From Chloroflexota bacterium (GTDB lineage Bacteria > Chloroflexota > Anaerolineae > Anaerolineales > UBA4823): a DNA stretch of 5,551 nt. A program made the translations under genes and the position numbers. The notes beneath the pieces were generated by a model. The model ran no database searches. It saw only the letters and a program-made list of their open reading frames with translations, and was not told the origin of the DNA. Of this stretch, positions 1 through 5,551 are shown piece after piece (position 1 is the stretch's first letter; each line of letters starts with the position of its first letter). The DNA lies in contig JAAZNS010000392.1 of NCBI GenBank assembly GCA_012798185.1, forward strand, positions 1 through 5,551. The letters run 5' to 3'.

Positions 1-468
1 CCAGATTATAAAATTGTAATTGCGGGTCCTGATGAAGGACAATATCTACGGAGATTATTATCACTTAGAAAAAAATATCATATTGAAGATACCGTCATTT
101 TTCCCGGATTAGTAACTGGGGAAATAAAACAAGCTTTATTACAAAAAGCATCTATATTTTTATTGACATCATTTAGTGAAGGAATGCCAGGTGCGGTAAT
201 CGAAGCAATGGCATATGGATTACCGGTGATAATTACTCTTGGATGTCATTTGCCTATAATAGATCAAGCAAAGGCAGGAATGATTGTTAGACCGAACATA
301 CATGAGGTCATAAAAGCAGTGAGATTTTTATTAGAAAATGCTGAAGCCCGCCAACAAATGGGGATCAATGCAAAAAACCTGGTAAAAACAGAGTTTGATG
401 AGCATAAAATTGCTCAGGATTTCATTAATTTCTGTGAATCAGTAATTAATAAAAATAAAAAGAATTAA
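1..468 (+). CDS. GT4-family glycosyltransferase, C-terminal part (5' end outside window)
   Basis: This is the C-terminal 155 residues of a retaining GT-B glycosyltransferase of family GT4, which would transfer a sugar from a nucleotide-sugar donor to a growing lipid-linked polysaccharide at the cytoplasmic face of the membrane. The frame is open from base 1, so the start is off the left edge; TAA is at 466-468. Visible residues include AGPDEG (partial residues 8-13), typical of the start of the donor-binding domain, then PGLVTG, and the hallmark EX7E motif with E60 and E68 in SEGMPGAVIEAMAYGLPVI. After it come the loop that usually binds the donor phosphates and a C-terminal helix (about residues 100-155) with a lysine/asparagine-rich tail. 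A TTG at 163 is internal and should not be taken as the start. The gene ends 14 bp before the next glycosyltransferase gene, suggesting one operon. Donor and acceptor cannot be told. The family call is firm; the specificity is unknown. Confidence 0.93.
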   Translation, partial: PDYKIVIAGPDEGQYLRRLLSLRKKYHIEDTVIFPGLVTGEIKQALLQKASIFLLTSFSEGMPGAVIEAMAYGLPVIITLGCHLPIIDQAKAGMIVRPNIHEVIKAVRFLLENAEARQQMGINAKNLVKTEFDEHKIAQDFINFCESVINKNKKN

Positions 469-482
469 TAATTCCAGATTTC

Positions 483-1706
483 ATGACCTTTTCAGTGATA
501 TTAATCACCGAGTTGTACTATCCAGAAGATACTTCGACGGGTTACTATTTAACCAAAATCGCAGAAGAAATAACAAAAAGGGTTCCTGTTCAAGTAATAT
601 GCGCGCAACCTACATATTCGAAACGTGGAATTCATGCGCCTGGTTTTGAAATTCATAATGGTGTAGAGATCCATCGATGTAAATCTAGTACTTTTGATAA
701 AAATAGCCTTATAAAAAGAATTTTGAATCAATTAACATTAACTTTATCGATATTTATCGTAAGTATAAAACGTATTCGATCAAATAATATAGTTTTTGTT
801 GTTACTACCCCCCCTTTGTTACCTTTAATTGTCGCACTTGTTTGTTATATTCGACGAGCAAAATATATTCTAATTATCCACGATGTTTATCCAGATGTTT
901 TATCAACGGTTGGTTTATTAGATAAAAAATCAACTACTTATCAAATCTTTTCCTGGTTAAATTGTTTGATATACAAGAATGCCGAAAAAATAATTACTTT
1001 AGGCAGAGATATGTATAAATTAATATCTCAAAAAGTCAATAGTCCTAGTCGAATAGAAATAATTCCCAATTGGGGTGATGTACATGAAGTCATTCCTGAA
1101 GATCGCGGCACCAATAAATTATTGACCGAATTAGGTTTATTGGATAAATTTATTTTTCAATTCATGGGAAATATTGGCAGGACTCATAATATTGAGATAC
1201 TCTTAGAATTAGCTAATAAATTTGAATCAGATTATGAATTCCATTTCTTATTTATCGGATGGGGTGCAAAACGACCTATCATAGAGAATTATATTCATAA
1301 AAATTCACCATCCAATGTTACTTTATTACCGATACAAAAGAGGGAAGATTTATCAACCGCATTGAATGCTTGTGACGTAGCTATTCTCTCATATATTGAA
1401 GGTATGGAGGGGATTTCGGTGCCAAGCCGTATGTATAATGTGATGGCAGCTGGTAAACCTATCCTTGCAATTACGAATCCGTATTCCGAGGTCGCTTCGG
1501 TTATTAAAGAGGAATCCATAGGTTGGATAGTTCCTCCAAATTCTCTTGATCAATTGTATACAACAATACTAAAAATTTCCCAAAATCGTGAAATTATTAA
1601 AGAAATGGGGATACGTGCGAGAAATGCAGTTGTGAAGAGATATTCACAGAAAATGGCTGTTGAGGCTTATTTAAAGCTCGTTGAACAATATCGAGGTGTT
1701 TATTAA
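483..1706 (+). CDS. WbuB-like GT4 glycosyltransferase
   Basis: This 407-residue, full-length GT-B glycosyltransferase resembles the WbuB-like group of GT4, whose characterised member in E. coli O26 is described as a FucNAc transferase. The N-terminal acceptor domain begins ELYYPEDTSTGYYLTKIAEE (residues 9-28). A hydrophobic, basic stretch at about 80-135 contains TTPPLLP and probably holds the protein on the membrane; it leads to HDVYPDVLSTVGLLD. The donor domain starts near residue 190 (IPNWGD), followed by FMGNIGRTHNIE and FIGWGAKR. The donor-site motif lies at 306-325: EGMEGISVPSR then MYNVMAAGKP. The second Glu of the classical EX7E appears to be Asn319, a variation I believe is common in this subgroup. 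The ATG at 483 has no clear Shine-Dalgarno, but it is the first plausible start after the in-frame stop at 456-458. The stop overlaps the next ATG by one base (TAATG), so translation of the two is probably coupled. The sugar transferred is not determinable. Confidence 0.92.
   Translation: MTFSVILITELYYPEDTSTGYYLTKIAEEITKRVPVQVICAQPTYSKRGIHAPGFEIHNGVEIHRCKSSTFDKNSLIKRILNQLTLTLSIFIVSIKRIRSNNIVFVVTTPPLLPLIVALVCYIRRAKYILIIHDVYPDVLSTVGLLDKKSTTYQIFSWLNCLIYKNAEKIITLGRDMYKLISQKVNSPSRIEIIPNWGDVHEVIPEDRGTNKLLTELGLLDKFIFQFMGNIGRTHNIEILLELANKFESDYEFHFLFIGWGAKRPIIENYIHKNSPSNVTLLPIQKREDLSTALNACDVAILSYIEGMEGISVPSRMYNVMAAGKPILAITNPYSEVASVIKEESIGWIVPPNSLDQLYTTILKISQNREIIKEMGIRARNAVVKRYSQKMAVEAYLKLVEQYRGVY
1693..1698 (+). 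promoter_or_regulatory. Ribosome binding site for the WbpL-like gene
   Basis: GAGGTG lies inside the 3' end of the preceding glycosyltransferase gene, 7 bases before the ATG at 1706. It is the clearest Shine-Dalgarno match in the window and supports both the start at 1706 and coupled translation across the one-base overlap. Confidence 0.6.
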
Positions 1707-2740
1707 TGGGGATTGGAAGACTAATTATCATTGGAATCATTTTTACCATCATATCCTATTTCACGGTGTTTTTTATTCGGTATTGGTCAAGTAAGCGAGA
1801 ATTCTTTGATATCCCTAATGAACGCAGTCTTCATAACCATCCAATGCCGCGGGGAGGAGGTCTAGTTATTGTTATACTTACATTGTTCGGTATTGGATTG
1901 CTATTTTATGGCCAAATGGTTAGCATTCCGATACAACAAATGATGACATATATAGTAACCGGTGCATTAATCGCATTAATTGGTTTGTTAGATGATATTT
2001 TTCATTTACCTTCATATTATCGATTGATTTTTCAATTGGTGGGAGCATTCATTGTAATTATTGATATTGGTTGGTGGAATATTATAAAAATTCCATTTTA
2101 CGGTAATATAAACCTAGGCTGGAGTGGTTTAATCATCACCTTTTTATGGATAGTTGGATTAACAAATGCATTTAATTTTATGGATGGTATAGATGGAATG
2201 GCTGCAGGACAAGCAGTTGTTGCAGGAATTGGATGGTTTATCATTGGGAATATGATATCCATACCTCAAATATATATAATTGGCATTTTAGTTTCATCTA
2301 CAAGTCTTGGTTTCTTGGGACACAACTGGTCGCCAGCAAAAATATTTCTAGGAGATGTTGGAAGTGCATTTTTGGGATTCACGTTCGCAATTTTGCCGTT
2401 AATGATCTCGAATAAAGCAAATACTTTTATGATAGGATTTCTTTTAGTATGGCCATTTGTAGTTGATACATTTTTTACCTTTGTCATCCGCTTGATCAAT
2501 AAAGAAAATGTATTTTCTCCACACCGTTCACATTTATATCAAAAATTAGTAATTTCTGGTTTATCACACAAGAGTGTTACAGCGATTTACATTTTTCTTT
2601 CTTTTATGGGATTAATATGTTCTATGATATTTTTATTTGGAACACCCCAATTGGCATCAATTTCAATGTTGACCATTCTTTTTTGTTGTTTTTTGTTATT
2701 TTTTTATACACATCGACGAACGAGAATGTTAAGTGAATAA
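1706..2740 (+). CDS. WbpL/WecA-like undecaprenyl-phosphate sugar-1-phosphate transferase (MraY/WecA family)
   Basis: This 344-residue polytopic membrane protein of the polyprenyl-phosphate HexNAc-1-phosphate transferase family (GT4 Pfam family, unrelated to CAZy GT4) would begin polysaccharide assembly by moving a sugar-1-phosphate from a UDP-sugar to undecaprenyl phosphate. About ten or eleven hydrophobic segments are visible, starting at about 4-26, 51-67, 80-95 and 105-122 and ending at 316-334. Family motifs are all present: SLHNHPMPRGGG (41-52), the Asp pair D96-D97 in GLLDD, N154/N157/D160/D163 in NAFNFMDGIDGMA, LGDVGS (215-220), VDTFFTF around D254, and HRSHLYQ (273-279). The HRSH form of the last loop matches WbpL/WbcO-type enzymes rather than the HIHH of WecA, which points to a UDP-FucNAc- or UDP-QuiNAc-like substrate; that specificity is inferred. 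The start is supported by GAGGTG upstream. It lies directly before a WbpM-like dehydratase, as in Pseudomonas wbpL-wbpM. Confidence 0.93.
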   Translation: MGIGRLIIIGIIFTIISYFTVFFIRYWSSKREFFDIPNERSLHNHPMPRGGGLVIVILTLFGIGLLFYGQMVSIPIQQMMTYIVTGALIALIGLLDDIFHLPSYYRLIFQLVGAFIVIIDIGWWNIIKIPFYGNINLGWSGLIITFLWIVGLTNAFNFMDGIDGMAAGQAVVAGIGWFIIGNMISIPQIYIIGILVSSTSLGFLGHNWSPAKIFLGDVGSAFLGFTFAILPLMISNKANTFMIGFLLVWPFVVDTFFTFVIRLINKENVFSPHRSHLYQKLVISGLSHKSVTAIYIFLSFMGLICSMIFLFGTPQLASISMLTILFCCFLLFFYTHRRTRMLSE

Positions 2741-2827
2741 ATCTCTCAACTCAATCAATATTCGACAAAAATGTAATATTTCCAAAAAGTGAAAAAATCA
2801 ATAACTTTTAGCAATTAGTGTGTTGAA
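2741..2827. other. AT-rich intergenic gap with a weak hairpin
   Basis: This 87-bp gap separates the WbpL-like gene from the dehydratase gene. A possible AT-rich stem pairs AATATT (2757-2762) and ACA (2765-2767) with TGT (2772-2774) and AATATT (2775-2780), with a 2-base CG bulge and an A4 loop. It lacks a following U-run and has little GC, so it is unlikely to be an intrinsic terminator. No convincing promoter or Shine-Dalgarno was found. Read-through into the next gene seems likely. Confidence 0.35.
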
Positions 2828-4747
2828 GTGATCTTTCAATCAAAACATAACGCAAAAAACTCATCCCCTCGTTTAGTGTTTACTCTTCGTAACCGGCACT
2901 TTTTTATTATTGATATCCTATTGCTATCTTTAACTCCTTTATTGGCATTAGCGTTGAGGATTAATTTACCGTTTAAACCCGAATATATTCTTGCTCTTTT
3001 TTATTTGACCGTTATCTCATTAATAATAAAAATCCCAGTATTTTTTCTTTTCAAACTGTATTCCAGATATTGGCGCTATGCCAGTATCGATGAATTGGTT
3101 GCTATTTGTACTTCTGTATTTATTTCTACTTTTTTAATTACTGGGATATTTTTTATTTTACGCGAGCTTCAGGTATTCGTTGCGAAAGGATTTCCCCGTT
3201 CGGTAACTTTAATCGACGGATTATTAACCCTGATTGTTGTGGGGGGAGTGCGCTTTGGACCAAGGCTAGAAGAATATTTTAGATCGCGGAATATCCAATC
3301 TCAAAGGGGTAAACGTGTTATCATCGTTGGAGCAGGCGATGCAGGGGAAGTTGTTGCCAGGGAAATGATCTCCAGCCGATACGTCTCTTTGGAACCCGTA
3401 GGATTTATCGATGACAACCGCGCTAAGATAGGAATGGTAATTCACGGAATACCCGTATTAGGGCCCATTAAGGACTTACCTCAAATTGTTCACGATTACA
3501 ACATTCAAGAAGTAATCATTGCTATGCCTTCAGCACCAGGTGATGTGATCCGAGAAATCATAAACCGCTGTGAAGATGTTAAAGTACCATTCAAATCTGT
3601 TCCGGGTATTTATGAAGTACTATCAGGACAGGCAACGATTAATCGCATTCGAGAAGTAGATATCGAGGATTTGCTGCGGCGTGAACCGGTTAATACCGAT
3701 ACCACTTTAATTCACACCATGATATCAGGAAAGCGAATACTGATCACCGGAGCAGGGGGATCTATTGGTACAGAGTTGTGCTTACAAATTGCGCAGTATG
3801 GTCCTGCAGAGATTATTGCTCTTGGTCATGGTGAAAACAGTTTATTTGAATTATCGACAAGGTTCAAATTGTACGAAAAACAGTTTGAACAAAACCGAAC
3901 CCTTAAAGTGAACTTCGTTGTTGCAGATATTCGGGATAAACCTCGTTTAAAAACGGTTTTCAATAGGTTTTCTCCGCAAATAATTTTTCATGCTGCAGCA
4001 CATAAACACGTCCCTTTAATGGAGGAAAATATTGAAGATGCGGTAAGCAATAATATTCTTGGCACACGAAATCTCATTGAGTTGTCCCAAGAATACTCTG
4101 TAGAGCGATTTATATTTATCTCTACTGATAAGGCAGTCAATTCGGTAAGTGTAATGGGCATGACAAAACGTGCAGCAGAATTACTTGTTCGGGAAGCTGC
4201 AAAGAAAACGACAAAACCTTTTGTGTCTGTGCGGTTTGGCAACGTTTTAGGCAGCCGCGGAAGTGTTGTTCCATTTTTTAGACAACAGATTAGTACTGGG
4301 GGTCCGGTAACTGTAACTCACCCTGAAATGACCCGCTACTTCATGACCATTCCAGAAGCAGTCGAATTGGTGTTACAAGCAGCGTCTTTAGGGACCAATG
4401 GGGAGGTTTTTGTGCTCGATATGGGGCAGCCGATAAAAATTGTCGACTTAGCTCAAGATTTGATCACGCTTTCTGGGTATCAGGTGAATAAAGATATCGA
4501 TATTGTGTTCACTGGGTTACGGCCAGGTGAGAAACTTCACGAAGAGTTATTTTTACAGGATGAAATTCCGGTTTCAACAGAGCATGAAAAGATTTTTGTT
4601 GTTCAAAGTTCATCGCAAAATGAAGATAATTTTTCTATTGAAGCACAAGTTGAAGAAATCATTAATCTTGCGAAAAATGGTGACAGCCAGGAAACCAGGA
4701 TAAAATTGGAACATTTATGTTCACGAAAATCTTCCGATGGGCAATAG
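2828..4747 (+). CDS. WbpM/CapD/PglF-type membrane UDP-GlcNAc 4,6-dehydratase-like protein
   Basis: This 639-residue protein has the length and layout of WbpM/PglF-type enzymes, which convert UDP-GlcNAc to UDP-2-acetamido-2,6-dideoxy-4-hexulose. Four membrane helices are visible (about 26-44, 53-77, 91-112, 126-143) with the conserved LYSRYWRYAS (77-86) and FPRS (122-125). A first nucleotide-binding-like domain begins VIIVGAGDAG (164-173) and runs to AMPSAPG. The C-terminal SDR domain has the NAD-binding TGAGGSIG (307-314), HAAAHKHVPLME, STDK (432-435), RFGNVLGSRGSVVPFF, TRYFMTIPEA and GLRPGEKLHEEL. Met443 stands four before Lys447, where most SDR enzymes have the catalytic Tyr; this Met form is known in WbpM and PglF, so the protein is probably active. 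The start is GTG with no clear Shine-Dalgarno; the stop at 2816-2818 rules out a start further upstream and no ATG occurs for about 180 codons. A GTG at 2876 is a less likely alternative. Epimerase action on another UDP-sugar cannot be excluded. Confidence 0.93.
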   Translation: MIFQSKHNAKNSSPRLVFTLRNRHFFIIDILLLSLTPLLALALRINLPFKPEYILALFYLTVISLIIKIPVFFLFKLYSRYWRYASIDELVAICTSVFISTFLITGIFFILRELQVFVAKGFPRSVTLIDGLLTLIVVGGVRFGPRLEEYFRSRNIQSQRGKRVIIVGAGDAGEVVAREMISSRYVSLEPVGFIDDNRAKIGMVIHGIPVLGPIKDLPQIVHDYNIQEVIIAMPSAPGDVIREIINRCEDVKVPFKSVPGIYEVLSGQATINRIREVDIEDLLRREPVNTDTTLIHTMISGKRILITGAGGSIGTELCLQIAQYGPAEIIALGHGENSLFELSTRFKLYEKQFEQNRTLKVNFVVADIRDKPRLKTVFNRFSPQIIFHAAAHKHVPLMEENIEDAVSNNILGTRNLIELSQEYSVERFIFISTDKAVNSVSVMGMTKRAAELLVREAAKKTTKPFVSVRFGNVLGSRGSVVPFFRQQISTGGPVTVTHPEMTRYFMTIPEAVELVLQAASLGTNGEVFVLDMGQPIKIVDLAQDLITLSGYQVNKDIDIVFTGLRPGEKLHEELFLQDEIPVSTEHEKIFVVQSSSQNEDNFSIEAQVEEIINLAKNGDSQETRIKLEHLCSRKSSDGQ

Positions 4748-4872
4748 ACAAAAAAATCTTCGAATTTTATAGGGTATAATCAAATGGGGATTGTTATAAA
4801 TTGAAATTATAGCTTCATTGATTATATAAAATATTATGGGAATAGTATCCAATTAAATTACTGGGAAATCAA
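4748..4872. other. AT-rich intergenic region between the two WbpM-like genes
   Basis: This 125-bp gap holds no plausible gene. A short all-AT stem (AAAAT 4753-4757 with ATTTT 4764-4768) is too weak to call a terminator. It contains promoter-like hexamers: an isolated perfect TATAAT at 4775-4780 without a good -35 box, and the pair listed separately. The gap is long enough to hold its own promoter, so the downstream gene may be transcribed partly on its own. Confidence 0.4.
4801..4830 (+). promoter_or_regulatory. Possible sigma-70-type promoter before the second WbpM-like gene
   Basis: TTGAAA (4801-4806) and TATAAA (4825-4830) are separated by 18 bp, each one or two mismatches from the -35 and -10 consensus. 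The pair is 42 bp before the ATG at 4873. The surroundings are very AT-rich, so such matches arise easily by chance and the call is weak. Confidence 0.25.
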
Positions 4873-5551
4873 ATGATACGCTACTGGTACATGCTGCTTG
4901 CTGATATGTTGTTGACTGCTTTAGGCATCATTATTGGTTTAATGCTTCGATTGGAAGTATTCTATATTGGGCAGCCATTATTCGGTTATTTTTTAAGGAT
5001 AATCTGGCCCTACATATTAATAACAGCGTTAATTCATCCAATGGTTTTTTATTTCACAGGAATATATTCATTAATGTGGCGTTATGCTACCACGAATGAT
5101 TTTCTCCGACTGTCCTTTTCGATATTACTTGGCACTTTAATAATGGTACCAATAACATTGTTGGTATTATTTCCAAGATACATGATCACATTTCCCCGTT
5201 CGCTGTTAATCCTTGAAGGAGTATTCAGTTTACTGTTTTTGGGAGGTCTTCGTGTATTACTCATGCTCACTGAAAGGTATAGCGGGGATATTAATTGGCG
5301 AGCGGTTAACCTTCCTTCACCTCGAAGAGCATTGATTGTTGGGGCAGGCGAAGCTGGCGCTCAAATGATTCGTGAATTGACTCAGAACCCTCAATTGGGA
5401 TTAAAACCTGTCGCAGCACTGGATGACGATTTCCATAAAATAGGAAGACGTATTCGAGGTCTGCCAATTTATGGGCCTATTGCTAAACTTCTCGAAGTCG
5501 TAAAAATAAATAATATCGATGAGGTTGTGATTGCGATGCCCAGCGCGCCCG
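4873..5551 (+). CDS. Second WbpM/CapD-type polysaccharide biosynthesis protein, N-terminal part (3' end outside window)
   Basis: An open frame starts at ATG 4873 and runs unbroken through the right edge, giving 226 residues with no stop. It begins MIRYWYMLLADMLLTALGII and shows four likely membrane helices (about 5-27, 42-62, 78-100, 109-131), the WbpM-family IYSLMWRYAT (64-73) and FPRS (107-110), then the first nucleotide-binding-like domain with LIVGAGEAG (154-162), LDDDFHKIG and VVIAMPSAP (218-226). These match the upstream dehydratase domain by domain, so the two genes are paralogues. The catalytic SDR domain would lie beyond the window, so whether it is a full dehydratase is not visible. 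A weak GGGA (4863-4866) sits six bases before the ATG, and the in-frame stop at 4843-4845 limits an earlier start. If complete, it would act on a UDP-HexNAc in the same pathway or in a parallel one. Confidence 0.88.
   Translation, partial: MIRYWYMLLADMLLTALGIIIGLMLRLEVFYIGQPLFGYFLRIIWPYILITALIHPMVFYFTGIYSLMWRYATTNDFLRLSFSILLGTLIMVPITLLVLFPRYMITFPRSLLILEGVFSLLFLGGLRVLLMLTERYSGDINWRAVNLPSPRRALIVGAGEAGAQMIRELTQNPQLGLKPVAALDDDFHKIGRRIRGLPIYGPIAKLLEVVKINNIDEVVIAMPSAP

Noticed and set aside
549..731. Minus-strand open frame of about 60 codons
   Set aside because: It lies wholly inside the WbuB-like gene, has no family resemblance and no ribosome binding site that I can see; it is a shadow of the coding strand.
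1295..1519. Minus-strand open frame of about 74 codons
   Set aside because: It is antisense to the conserved donor domain of the WbuB-like enzyme and has no recognisable product.
2233..2499. Short open frames on both strands inside the WbpL-like gene
   Set aside because: The membrane-transferase frame has all family motifs across this stretch; the alternatives have no recognisable features.
2753..2803. 8-bp direct repeat AATCAATA at 2753-2760 and 2796-2803
   Set aside because: It is short and in an AT-rich gap, with only two copies; it is likely by chance and gives no sign of an insertion or attachment site.
3988..4242. Minus-strand open frame of about 84 codons
   Set aside because: It is antisense to the STDK and MxxxK active-site region of the dehydratase, whose conservation explains the long open stretch.
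4750..4770. Possible terminator after the dehydratase gene
   Set aside because: The stem would be five A-T pairs without GC content, and there is no proper U-run after it.
4775..4780. Perfect TATAAT hexamer
   Set aside because: No TTGACA-like box lies 16-18 bp upstream and there is no extended TGN; it is kept only as a note on the gap.
5082..5270. Minus-strand open frame of about 62 codons
   Set aside because: It is antisense to the membrane helices of the second WbpM-like gene, which reads unbroken on the + strand from 4873 to the edge.

Overview
The window is a piece of a bacterial surface-polysaccharide (O-antigen, capsule or exopolysaccharide) biosynthesis locus. All five genes lie on the + strand and are tightly packed. 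In order they are: the C-terminal end of a GT4 glycosyltransferase (cut by the left edge), a complete WbuB-like GT4 glycosyltransferase, a complete WbpL/WecA-like polyprenyl-phosphate sugar-1-phosphate transferase, a complete WbpM/CapD/PglF-type membrane nucleotide-sugar 4,6-dehydratase, and the N-terminal third or so of a second WbpM/CapD-type protein (cut by the right edge). No RNA genes, mobile elements, CRISPR arrays or long repeats were seen.

Layout: the first three genes (1-2740) form a compact block with a 14-bp gap and then a 1-bp TAATG overlap, so they are almost certainly co-transcribed. An 87-bp AT-rich gap without a convincing terminator separates them from the dehydratase (2828-4747, GTG start). 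A 125-bp AT-rich gap with weak promoter-like sequences precedes the second dehydratase-like gene (4873 to beyond 5551). Hand counts on sampled lines give about 31-33% GC for the glycosyltransferase and transferase genes, about 43% for the full dehydratase and about 39% for the partial one. This step is typical of polysaccharide loci, where variable low-GC transferase genes sit beside conserved sugar-nucleotide genes.

How the genes may work together (inference): the dehydratase would convert UDP-GlcNAc to a 4-keto-6-deoxy intermediate. After reduction or epimerisation by an enzyme not encoded here, the resulting 6-deoxy-HexNAc-type UDP-sugar could be the substrate the WbpL-like enzyme puts on undecaprenyl phosphate. 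The GT4 enzymes would then extend the lipid-linked oligosaccharide on the cytoplasmic face. This resembles the known wbpL-wbpM adjacency in Pseudomonas aeruginosa O-antigen loci.

Organism: a bacterium with a moderately low-GC genome or locus. The style of the WbpM-like proteins and the WbuB-like signature (VPSRMYN..AAGKP) remind me of Chloroflexota/Anaerolineae or other deep-branching environmental bacteria, but this is an impression without a search. I see no previously undescribed system. The most notable points are the tandem pair of divergent WbpM-type genes, the composition step, and a C7 tract inside a glycosyltransferase gene.
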